Source: Megaustenia siamemsis (lineage: Eukaryota > Mollusca > Gastropoda > Stylommatophora > Ariophantidae). Taken from it: 64,000 nucleotides of DNA. Shown piece by piece: positions 35,501 to 47,500 of the stretch. A program made the position numbers and the translations under genes. Where the stretch lies: assembly GCA_032433765.1 (NCBI GenBank), contig JAVIAB010000159.1, forward strand, positions 620,001 to 684,000, given 5' to 3'. Each line of letters begins with the position of its first letter. The stretch's first letter is position 1. The notes under the pieces were generated by a model, which worked only from the letters and a program-made list of their open reading frames with translations, was not told the DNA's origin and did no database searches.

Positions 35501-38500
35501 CTCAGGTTTCACTGTCCAACTACCAGGTTTCACTGTCCTACTACCAGGGTGTCTCAGGTTTCACTGTCCTACTACCAGGTTGTCTCAGGTTTCACTGTCC
35601 AACTACCAGGTTGTCTCAGGTTTCACTGTCCTACTACCAGGTTTCACTGTCCTACTACCAGGTTGTCTCAGGTTTACTGTCCTACTACCAGGTTTCACTG
35701 TCCTACTACCAGGTTGTCTCAGGTTTCACTGTCCAACTACCAGGTTTCACTGTCCTACTACCAGGTTGTCTCAGGTTTCACTGTCCAACTACCAGGTTTC
35801 ACTGTCCAACTACCAGGTTTCACTGTCCTACTACCAGGTTGTCCCAGGTTTCACTGTCCTACTACCAGGGTGTCTCAGGTTCACTGTCCAACTACCAGGT
35901 TGTCTCAGGTTTCACTGTCCTACTACCAGGTTTCACTGTCCTACTACCAGGTTTCACTGTCCTACTACCAGGTTGTCTCAGGTTTCACTGTCCTACTACC
36001 AGGTTTCACTGTCCAACTACCAGGTTGTCTCAGGTTTCACTGTCCAACTACCAGGTTTCACTGTCCAACTACCAGGTTTCACTGTCCAACTACCAGGTTG
36101 TCTCAGGTTCACTGTCCAACTACCAGGTTGTCTCAGGTTTCACTGTCCAACTACCAGGTTGTCTCAGGTTTCACTGTCCTACTACCAGGTTGTCTCATGT
36201 TTCACTGTCCTACTACCAGGTTGTCTCAGGTTTCACTGTCCTACTACCAGGTTGTCTCAGGTTTCACTGTCCAACTACCAGGTTTCACTGTCCAACTACC
36301 AGGTTTCACTGTCCAACTACCAGGTTGTCTCAGGTTTCACTGTCCTACTACCAGGGTGTCTCAGGTTTCACTGTCCTACTACCAGGTTTGTCTCAGGTTT
36401 CACTGTCCTACTACCAGGGTGTCTCAGGTTTCACTCCAACTACCAGGTTTCACTGTCCAACTACCAGGTTGTCTCAGGTTTCACTGTCCAACTACCAGGT
36501 TGTCTCAGGTTTCACTGTCCTACTACCAGGTGTCTCAGGTTTCACTGTCCTACTACCAGGGTGTCTCAGGTTTCACTGTCCAACTACCAGGTTTCACTGT
36601 CCTACTACCAGGGTGTCCCAGGTTTCACTGTCCAACTACCAGGTTTCACTGTCCAACTACCAGGTTTCACTGTCCTACTACCAGGGTGTCTCAGGTTTCA
36701 CTGTCCTACTACCAGGTTGTCTCAGGTTTCACTGTCCAACTACCAGGTTTCACTGTCCAACTACCAGGTTTCACTGTCCAACTACCAGGTTTCACTGTCC
36801 TACTACCAGGTTTCACTGTCCTACTACCAGGGTGTCTCAGGTTTCACTGTCCTACTACCAGGGTGTCTCAGGTTTCACTGTCCTACTACCAGGGTGTCTC
36901 AGGTTTCACTGTCCTACTACCAGGGTGTCTCAGGTTTCACTGTCCTACTACCAGGTTTCACTGTCCTACTACCAGGTTGTCTCAGGTTTCACTGTCCTAC
37001 TACCAGGTTGTCCCAGGTTTCACTGTCCAACTACCAGGTTTCACTGTCCTACTACCAGGTGTCTCAGGTTTCACTGTCTCCCTCAACTTTCCAACTACCA
37101 GGTTTCACTGTCCAACTACCAGGTTTCACTGTCCTACTACCAGGTTTCACTGTCCAACTACCAGGTTTCACTGTCCTACTTACCAGGTTTCACTGTCCTA
37201 CTACCAGGTTTCACTGTCCAACTACCAGGTTTCACTGTCCTACTACCAGGGTGTCTCAGGTTTCACTGTCCTACTACCAGGTTGTCTCAGGTTTCACTGT
37301 CCAACTACCAGGTTTCACTGTCCACTACCAGGTTTTCACTGTCCAACTACCAGGTTTCACTGTCCTACTACCAGGTTTCACTGTCCTACTACCAGGGTGT
37401 CTCAGGTTTCACTGTCCTACTACCTGGGTGTCTCAGGTTTCACTGTCCTACTACCAGGGTGTCTCAGGTTTCACTGTCCTACTACCAGGTTTCACTGTCC
37501 TACTACCAGGTTGTCTCAGGTTTCACTGTCCTACCAGGTGTCCAGGTTTCACTGTCCAACTACCAGGTTTCACTGTCCTACTACCAGGTTGTCTCAGGTT
37601 TCACTGTCCAACTACCAGGTTTCACTGTCCAACTACCAGGTTTCACTGTCCTACTACCAGGTTTCACTGTCCTACTACCAGGTTTCACTGTCCAACTACC
37701 AGGTTTCACTGTCCTACTACCAGGTTCACTGTCCTACTACCAGGTTTCACTGTCCTACTACCAGGTTGTCTCAGGTTTCACTGTCCTACTACCAGGTTTC
37801 ACTGTCCTACTACCAGGTTGTCTCAGGTTTCACTGTCCTACTACCAGGGTGTCTCAGGTTTCACTGTCCTACTACCAGGTTTCACTGTCCTACTACCAGG
37901 TTTCACTGTCCTACTACCAGGTTTCACAGTCTACTACCAGGTTGTCTCAGGTTTCACTGTCCAACTACCAGGTTGTCTCAGGTTTCACTGTCCTACTACC
38001 AGGTTGTCTCAGGTTTCACTGTCCAACTACCAGGTTGTCTCAGGTTTCACTGTCCTACTACCAGGTTTCACTGTCCAACTACCAGGGTGTCTCAGGTTCA
38101 CTGTCCTACTACCAGGTTTCACTGTCCAACTACCAGGTTGTCTCAGGTTTACTGTCCAACTACCAGGTTTCACTGTCCTACTACCAGGGTTGTCTCAGGT
38201 TTCACTGTCCAACTACCAGGTTTCACTGTCCTACTACCAGGTGTCTCAGGTTTCACTGTCCTACTACCAGGTTTCACTGTCCTACTACCAGGTTGTCTCA
38301 GGTTTCACTGTCCTACTACCAGGTTTCACTGTCCTACTACCAGGTTGTCTCAGTTTCACTGTCCTACTACCAGGTTGTCTCAGGTTTCACTGTCCTACTA
38401 CCAGGTTGTCTCAGGTTTCACTGTCCAACTACCAGGTTTCACTGTCCTACTACCAGGTTGTCTCAGGTTTCACTGTCCAACTACCAGGTTGTCTCAGGTT

Positions 38501-41500
38501 TCACTGTCCTACTACCAGGTTGTCTCAGGTTTCACTGTCCTACTACCAGGTTGTCTCAGGTTTCACTGTCCAACTACCAGGTTTCACTGTCCTACTACCA
38601 GGGTGTCTCAGGTTTCACTGTCCTACTACCAGGTTGTCTCAGGTTTCACTGTCCTACTACCAGGTTGTCCCAGGTTTCACTGTCCTACTACCAGGTTGTC
38701 TCAGGTTTCACTGTCCAACTACCAGGTGTCTCAGGTTTCACTGTCCTACTACCAGGTTTCACTGTCCAACTACAAATTTGTCTCAGGTTTCACTGTCCTA
38801 CTACCAGGTTTCACTGTCCTACTACCAGGTTGTCTCAGGTTTCACTGTCCAACTACCAGGTTTCACTGTCCTACTACCAGGTGTCTCAGGTTTCACTGTC
38901 CAACTACCAGGTTTCACTGTCCAACTACCAGGTTTCACTGTCCTACTACCAGGTTGTCCAGGTTTCACTGTCCTACTACCAGGGTGTCTCAGGTTTCACT
39001 GTCCAACTACCAGGTTGTCTCAGGTTTCACTGTCCTACTACCAGGTTTCACTGTCCTACTACCAGGTTTCACTGTCCTACTACCAGGTTGTCTCAGGTTT
39101 CACTGTCCTACTACCAGGTTTCACTGTCCAACTACCAGGTTGTCTCAGGTTTCACTGTCCAACTACCAGGTTTCACTGTCCAACTACCAGGTTGTCTCAG
39201 GTTTCACTGTCCAACTACCAGGTTGTCTCAGGTTTCACTGTCCAACTACCAGGTTGTCTCAGGTTTCACTGTCCTACTACCAGGTTGTCTCAGGTTTCAC
39301 TGTCCTACTACCAGGTTGTCTCAGGTTTCACTGTCCTACTACCAGGTTGTCTCAGGTTTCACTGTCCAACTACCAGGTTTCACTGTCCAACTACCAGGTT
39401 TCACTGTCCAACTACCAGTTTTGTCAGGTTTCACTGTCCTACTACCAGGGTGTCTCAGGTTTCACTGTCCTACTACCAGGTTGTCTCAGGTTTCACTGTC
39501 CTACTACCAGGGTGTCTCAGGTTTCACTGTCCAACTACCAGGTTTCACTGTCCAACTACCAGGTTGTCTCAGGTTTCACTGTCCAACTACCAGGTTGTCT
39601 CAGGTTTCACTGTCCTACTACCAGGGTGTCTCAGGTTTCACTGTCCTACTACCAGGGTGTCTCAGGTTTCACTGTCCAACTACCAGGGTTTCACTGTCCT
39701 ACTACCAGGGTGTCCCAGGTTTCACTGTCCTACTACCAGGGTGTCCCAGGTTTCACTGTCCAACTACCAGGTTTCACTGTCCAACTACCAGGTTTCACTG
39801 TCCAACTACCAGGTTTCACTGTCCTACTACCAGGGTGTCTCAGGTTTCACTGTCCTACTACCAGGTTGTCTCAGGTTTCACTGTCCAACTACCAGGTTCA
39901 CTGTCAACTACCAGGTTTCACTGTCCAACTACCAGGTTTCACTGTCCTACTACCAGGTTTCACTGTACTACTACCAGGGTGTCTCAGGTTTCACTGTCCT
40001 ACTACCAGGTTGTCCCAGGTTTCACTGTCCAACTACCAGGTTTCACTGTCCTACTACCAGGTTGTCTCAGGTTTCACTGTCCAACTACCAGGTTTCACTG
40101 TCCAACTACCAGGTTTCACTGTCCTACTACCAGGTTTCACTGTCCTACTACCAGGTTTCACTGTCCAACTACCAGGTTTCACTGTCCTACTACCAGGTTT
40201 CACTGTCCTACTACCAGGTTTCACTGTCCAACTACCAGGTTTCACTGTCCTACTACCAGGGTGTCTCAGGTTTCACTGTCCTACTACCAGGTTGTCTCAG
40301 GTTTCACTGTCCAACTACCAGGTTTCACTGTCCTACTACCAGGTTTCACTGTCCTACTACCAGGGTTGTCTCAGGTTTCACTGTCCTACTACCAGGGTGT
40401 CTCAGGTTTCACTGTCCTACTACCAGGGTGTCTCAGGTTTCACTGTCCTACTACCAGGTTTCACTGTCCTACTACCAGGTTGTCTCAGGTTTCACTGTCC
40501 TACTACCAGGTTGTCCCAGGTTTCACTGTCCAACTACCAGGTTTCACTGTCCTACTACCAGGTTGTCTCAGGTTTCACTGTCCAACTACCAGGTTTCACT
40601 GTCAACTACCAGGTTTCACTGTCCTACTACAGGTTTCACTGTCCTACTACCAGGTTTCACTGTCCAACTACCAGGTTTCACTGTCCTACTACCAGGTTTC
40701 ACTGTCCTACTACCAGGTTGTCTCAGGTTTCACTGTCCTACTACCAGGTTTCACTGTCCTACTACCAGGTTGTCTCAGGTTTCACTGTCCTACTACCAGG
40801 TTGTCTCAGGTTTCACTGTCCTACTACCAGGTTGTCCCAGGTTTCACTGTCCTACTACCAGGTTGTCTCAGGTTTCACTGTCCAACTACCAGGTTTCACT
40901 GTCCTACTACCAGGGTGTCTCAGGTTTCACTGTCCTACTACCAGGTTGTCTCAGGTTTCACTGTCCAACTACCAGGTTGTCTCAGGTTTCACTGTCCTAC
41001 TACCAGGTTTCACTGTCCTACTACAAGGTTGTCTCAGGTTTCACTGTCCTACTACCAGGTTTCACTGTCCTACTACCAGGTTGTCTCAGGTTTCACTGTC
41101 CAACTACCAGGTTTCACTGTCCAACTACAGGTTTCACTGTCCAACTACCAGGTTTCACTGTCCTACTACCAGGTTTCACTGTCCTACTACCAGGGTTGTC
41201 TCAGGTTTCACTGTCCTACTACCAGGGTGTCTCAGTTTCACTGTCCTACTACCAGGGTGTCTCAGGTTTCACTGTCCTACTACCAGGGTGTCTCAGGTTT
41301 CACTGTCCTACTACCAGGTTTCACTGTCCTACTACCAGGTGTCTCAGGTTTCACTGTCCTACTACCAGGTTGTCCAGGTTTCACTGTCCAACTACCAGGT
41401 TTCACTGTCCTACTACCAGGTTGTCTCAGGTTTCACTGTCCAACTACCAGGTTTCACTGTCCAACTACAGGTTTCACTGTCCTACTACCAGGTTTCACTG

Positions 41501-44500
41501 TCCAACTACCAGGTTTCACTGTCCTACTACCAGGTTTCACTGTCTACTACCAGTTTCACTGTCCAACTACCAGGTTTCACTGTCCTACTACCAGGGTGTC
41601 TCAGGTTTCACTGTCCTACTACCAGGTTGTCTCAGGTTTCACTGTCCAACTACCAGGTTTCACTGTCCAACTACCAGGTTTCACTGTCCAACTACCAGGT
41701 TTCACTGTCCAACTACCAGGTTTCACTGTCCTACTACCAGGTTTCACTGTCCTACTACCAGGGTGTCTCAGGTTTCACTGTCCTACTACCTGGGGTGTCT
41801 CAGGTTTCACTGTCCTACTACCAGGGTGTCTCAGGTTTCACTGTCCTACTACCAGGTTTCACTGTCCTACTACCAGGTTGTCTCAGGTTTCACTGTCCTA
41901 CCAGGTTGTCCCAGGTTTCACTGTCCAACTACCAGGTTTCACTGTCCTACTACCAGGTTGTCTCAGGTTTCACTGTCCAACTACCAGGTTTCACTGTCCA
42001 ACTACCAGGTTTCACTGTCCTACTACCAGGTTTCACTGTCCTACTACCAGGTTTCACTGTCCAACTACCAGGTTTCACTGTCCTACTACCAGGTTTCACT
42101 GTCCTACTACCAGGTTTCACTGTCCTACTACCAGGTTGTCTCAGGTTTCACTGTCCTACTACCAGGTTTCACTGTCCTACTACCAGGTTGTCTCAGGTTT
42201 CACTGTCCTACTACCAGGGTTGTCTCAGGTTTCACTGTCCTACTACCAGGTTTCACTGTCCTACTACCAGGTTTCACTGTCCTACTACCAGGTTTCACTG
42301 TCCTACTACCAGGTTGTCTCAGGTTTCACTGTCCAACTACCAGGTTGTCTCAGGTTTCACTGTCCTACTACCAGGTTGTCTCAGGTTTCACTGTCCAACT
42401 ACCAGGTTGTCTCAGGTTTCACTGTCCTACTACCAGGTTTCACTGTCCAACTACCAGGGTGTCTCACGTTTCACTGTCCTACTACCAGGTTTCACTGTCC
42501 AACTACCAGGTTGTCTCAGGTTTTACTGTCCAACTACCAGGTTTCACTGTCCTACTACCAGGTTGTCTCAGGTTTCACTGTCCAACTACCAGGTTTCACT
42601 GTCCTACTACCAGGGTGTCTCAGGTTTCACTGTCCTACTACCAGGTTTCACTGTCCTACTACCAGGTTGTCTCAGGTTTCACTGTCCTACTACCAGGTTT
42701 CACTGTCCTACTACCAGGTTGTCTCAGGTTTCACTGTCCTACTACCAGGTTGTCTCAGGTTTCACTGTCCTACTACCAGGTTGTCTCAGGTTTCACTGTC
42801 CAACTACCAGGTTTCACTGTCCTACTACCAGGTTGTCTCAGGTTTCACTGTCCAACTACCAGGTTGTCTCAGGTTTCACTGTCCTACTACCAGGTTGTCT
42901 CAGGTTTCACTGTCCTACTACCAGGTTGTCTCAGGTTTCACTGTCCAACTACCAGGTTTCACTGTCCTACTACCAGGGTGTCTCAGGTTTCACTGTCCTA
43001 CTACCAGGTGTCTCAGGTTTCACTGTCCTACTACCAGGTTGTCCCAGGTTTCACTGTCCTACTACCAGGTTGTCTCAGGTTTCACTGTCCAACTACCAGG
43101 TTGTCTCAGGTTTCACTGTCCTACTACCAGGTTTCACTGTCCAACTACAAGGTTGTCTCAGGTTTCACTGTCCTACTACCAGGTTTTCACTGTCCTACTA
43201 CCAGGTTGTCTCAGGTTTCACTGTCCAACTACCAGGTTTCACTGTCCTACTACCAGGTTGTCTCAGGTTTCACTGTCCAACTACCAGGTTTCACTGTCCA
43301 ACTACCAGGTTTCACTGTCCTACTACCAGGTTGTCCCAGGTTTCACTGTCCTACTACCAGGGTGTCTCAGGTTTCACTGTCCAACTACCAGGTTGTCTCA
43401 GGTTTCACTGTCCTACTACCAGGTTTCACTGTCCTACTACCAGGTTTCACTGTCCTACTACCAGGTTGTCTCAGGTTTCACTGTCCTACTACCAGGTTTC
43501 ACTGTCCAACTACCAGGTTGTCTCAGGTTTCACTGTCCAACTACCAGGTTTCACTGTCCAACTACCAGGTTGTCTCAGGTTTCACTGTCCAACTACCAGG
43601 TTGTCTCAGGTTTCACTGTCCAACTACCAGGTTGTCTCAGGTTTCACTGTCCTACTACCAGGTTGTCTCAGGTTTCACTGTCCTACTACCAGGTTGTCTC
43701 AGGTTTCACTGTCCTACTACCAGGTTGTCTCAGGTTTCACTGTCCAACTACCAGGTTTCACTGTCCAACTACCAGGTTTCACTGTCCAACTACCAGGTTG
43801 TCTCAGGTTTCACTGTCCTACTACCAGGGTGTCTCAGGTTTCACTGTCCTACTACCAGGTTGTCTCAGGTTTCACTGTCCTACTACCAGGGTGTCTCAGG
43901 TTTCACTGTCCAACTACCAGGTTTCACTGTCCAACTACCAGGTTGTCTCAGGTTTCACTGTCCAACTACCAGGTTGTCTCAGGTTTCACTGTCCTACTAC
44001 CAGGGTGTCTCAGGTTTCACTGTCCTACTACCAGGGTGTCTCAGGTTTCACTGTCCAACTACCAGGTTTCACTGTCCTACTACCAGGGTTGTCCCAGGTT
44101 TCACTGTCCTACTACCAGGGTGTCCCAGGTTTCACTGTCCAACTACCAGGTTTCACTGTCCAACTACCAGGTTTCACTGTCCAACTACCAGGTTTCACTG
44201 TCCTACTACCAGGGTGTCTCAGGTTTCACTGTCCTACTACCAGGTTGTCTCAGGTTTCACTGTCCAACTACCAGGTTTCACTGTCCAACTACCAGGTTCA
44301 CTGTCCAACTACCAGGTTTCACTGTCCAACTACCAGGTTTCACTGTCCTACTACCAGGTTTCACTGTACTACTACCAGGGTGTCTCAGGTTTCACTGTCC
44401 TACTACCAGGTTGTCCCAGGTTTCACTGTCCAACTACCAGGTTTCACTGTCCTACTACCAGGTTGTCTCAGGTTTCACTGTCCAACTACCAGGTTTCACT

Positions 44501-47500
44501 GTCCAACTACCAGGTTTCACTGTCCTACTACCAGGTTTCACTGTCCTACTACCAGGTTTCACTGTCCAACTACCAGGTTTCACTGTCCTACTACCAGGTT
44601 TCACTGTCCTACTACCAGGTTTCACTGTCCAACTACCAGGTTTCACTGTCCTACTACCAGGGTGTCTCAGGTTTCACTGTCCTACTACCAGGTTGTCTCA
44701 GGTTTCACTGTCCAACTACCAGGTTTCACTGTCCTACTACCAGGTTTCACTGTCCTACTACCAGGGTGTCTCAGGTTTCACTGTCCTACTACCAGGGTGT
44801 CTCAGGTTTCACTGTCCTACTACCAGGGTGTCTCAGGTTTCACTGTCCTACTACCAGGTTTCACTGTCCTACTACCAGGTTGTCTCAGGTTTCACTGTCC
44901 TACTACCAGGTTGTCCCAGGTTTCACTGTCCAACTACCAGGTTTCACTGTCCTACTACCAGGTTGTCTCAGGTTTCACTGTCCAACTACCAGGTTTCACT
45001 GTCCAACTACCAGGTTTCACTGTCCTACTACCAGGTTTCACTGTCCTACTACCAGGTTTCACTGTCCAACTACCAGGTTTCACTGTCCTACTACCAGGTT
45101 TCACTGTCCTACTACCAGGTTGTCTCAGGTTTCACTGTCCTACTACCAGGTTTCACTGTCCTACTACCAGGTTGTCTCAGGTTTCACTGTCCTACTACCA
45201 GGTTGTCTCAGGTTTCACTGTCCTACTACCAGGTTGTCCCAGGTTTCACTGTCCTACTACCAGGTTGTCTCAGGTTTCACTGTCCAACTACCAGGTTTCA
45301 CTGTCCTACTACCAGGGTGTCTCAGGTTTCACTGTCCTACTACCAGGTTGTCTCAGGTTTCACTGTCCAACTACCAGGTTGTCTCAGGTTTCACTGTCCT
45401 ACTACCAGGTTTCACTGTCCTACTACAAGGTTGTCTCAGGTTTCACTGTCCTACTACCAGGTTTCACTGTCCTACTACCAGGTTGTCTCAGGTTTCACTG
45501 TCCAACTACCAGGTTTCACTGTCCTACCAGGTTGTCTCAGGTTTCACTGTCCAACTACCAGGTTTCACTGTCCAACTACCAGGTTTCACTGTCCTACTAC
45601 CAGGTTGTCCCAGGTTTCACTGTCCTACTACCAGGGTGTCTCAGGTTTCACTGTCCAACTACCAGGTTGTCTCAGGTTTCACTGTCCTACTACCAGGTTT
45701 CACTGTCCTACTACCAGGTTTCACTGTCCTACTACCAGGTTGTCTCAGGTTTCACTGTCCTACTACCAGGTTTCACTGTCCAACTACCAGGTTTCACTGT
45801 CCAACTACCAGGTTGTCTCAGGTTTCACTGTCCAACTACCAGGTTGTCTCAGGTTTCACTGTCCTACTACCAGGTTGTCTCAGGTTTCACTGTCCTACTA
45901 CCAGGTTGTCTCAGGTTTCACTGTCCCACTACCAGGTTTTCAGGTTACTGTCCTACTACCAGGTTGTCTCAGGTTTCACTGTCCTACTACCAGGGTGTCC
46001 TCAGGTTTCACTGTCCAACTACCAGGTTTCACTGTCCAACTACCAGGTTTCACTGTCCAACTACCAGGTTTTCACTGTCCTACTACCAGGGTGTCTCAGG
46101 TTTCACTGTCCTACTACCAGGTTGTCTCAGGTTTCACTGTCCAACTACCAGGTTTCACTGTCCAACTACCAGGTTTCACTGTCCAACTACCAGGTTTCAC
46201 TGTCCAACTACCAGGTTTCACTGTCCTATCCTACTACCAGGTTTCACTGTACTACTACCAGGGTGTCTCAGGTTTCACTGTCCAACTACCAGGTTTCACT
46301 GTCCTACTACCAGGTTGTCTCAGGTTTCACTGTCCAACTACCAGGTTTCACTGTCCAACTACCAGGTTTCACTGTCCTACTACCAGGTTTCACTGTCCTA
46401 CTACAGGTTTCACTGTCCAACTACCAGGTTTCACTGTCCTACTACCAGGTTTCACTGTCCTACTACCAGGTTTCACTGTCCAACTACCAGGTTTCACTGT
46501 CCTACTACCAGGGTGTCTCAGGTTTCACTGTCTACTACCAGGTTGTCTCAGGTTTCACTGTCCAACTACCAGGTTTCACTGTCCTACTACCAGGTTTAGG
46601 TTTCACTGTCCTACTACCAGGGTGTCTCAGGTTTCACTGTCCTACTACCAGGGTGTCTCAGGTTTCACTGTCCTACTACCAGGGTGTCTCAGGTTTCACT
46701 GTCCTACTACCAGGTTTCACTGTCCTACTACCAGGTTGTCTCAGGTTTCACTGTCCTACTACCAGGTTGTCCCAGGTTTCACTGTCCAACTACCAGGTTT
46801 CACTGTCCTACTACCAGGTTGTCTCAGGTTTCACTGTCCAACTACCAGGTTTCACTGTCCAACTACCAGGTTTCACTGTCCTACTACCAGGTTTCACTGT
46901 CCTACTACCAGGTTTCACTGTCCAACTACCAGGTTTCACTGTCCTACTACCAGGTTTCACTGTCCTACTACCAGGTTGTCTCAGGTTTCACTGTCCTACT
47001 ACCAGGTTTCACTGTCCTACTACCAGGTTGTCTCAGGTTTCACTGTCCTACTACCAGGTTGTCTCAGGTTTCACTGTCCTACTACCAGGTTTGTCCAGGT
47101 TTCACTGTCCTACTACCAGGTTGTCTCAGGTTTCACTGTCCAACTACCAGGTTTCACTGTCCTACTACCAGGGTGTCTCAGGTTTCACTGTCCTACTACC
47201 AGGTTGTCTCAGGTTTCACTGTCCAACTACCAGGTTGTCTCAGGTTTCACTGTCCTACTACCAGGTTTCACTGTCCTACTACAAGGTTGTCTCAGGTTTC
47301 ACTGTCCTACTACCAGGTTTCACTGTCCTACTACCAGGTTGTCTCAGGTTTCACTGTCCAACTACCAGGTTTCACTGTCCTACTACCAGGTTGTCTCAGG
47401 TTTCACTGTCCAACTACCAGGTTTCACTGTCCAACTACCAGGTTTCACTGTCCTACTACCAGGTTGTCCCAGGTTTCACTGTCCTACTACCAGGTGTCTC

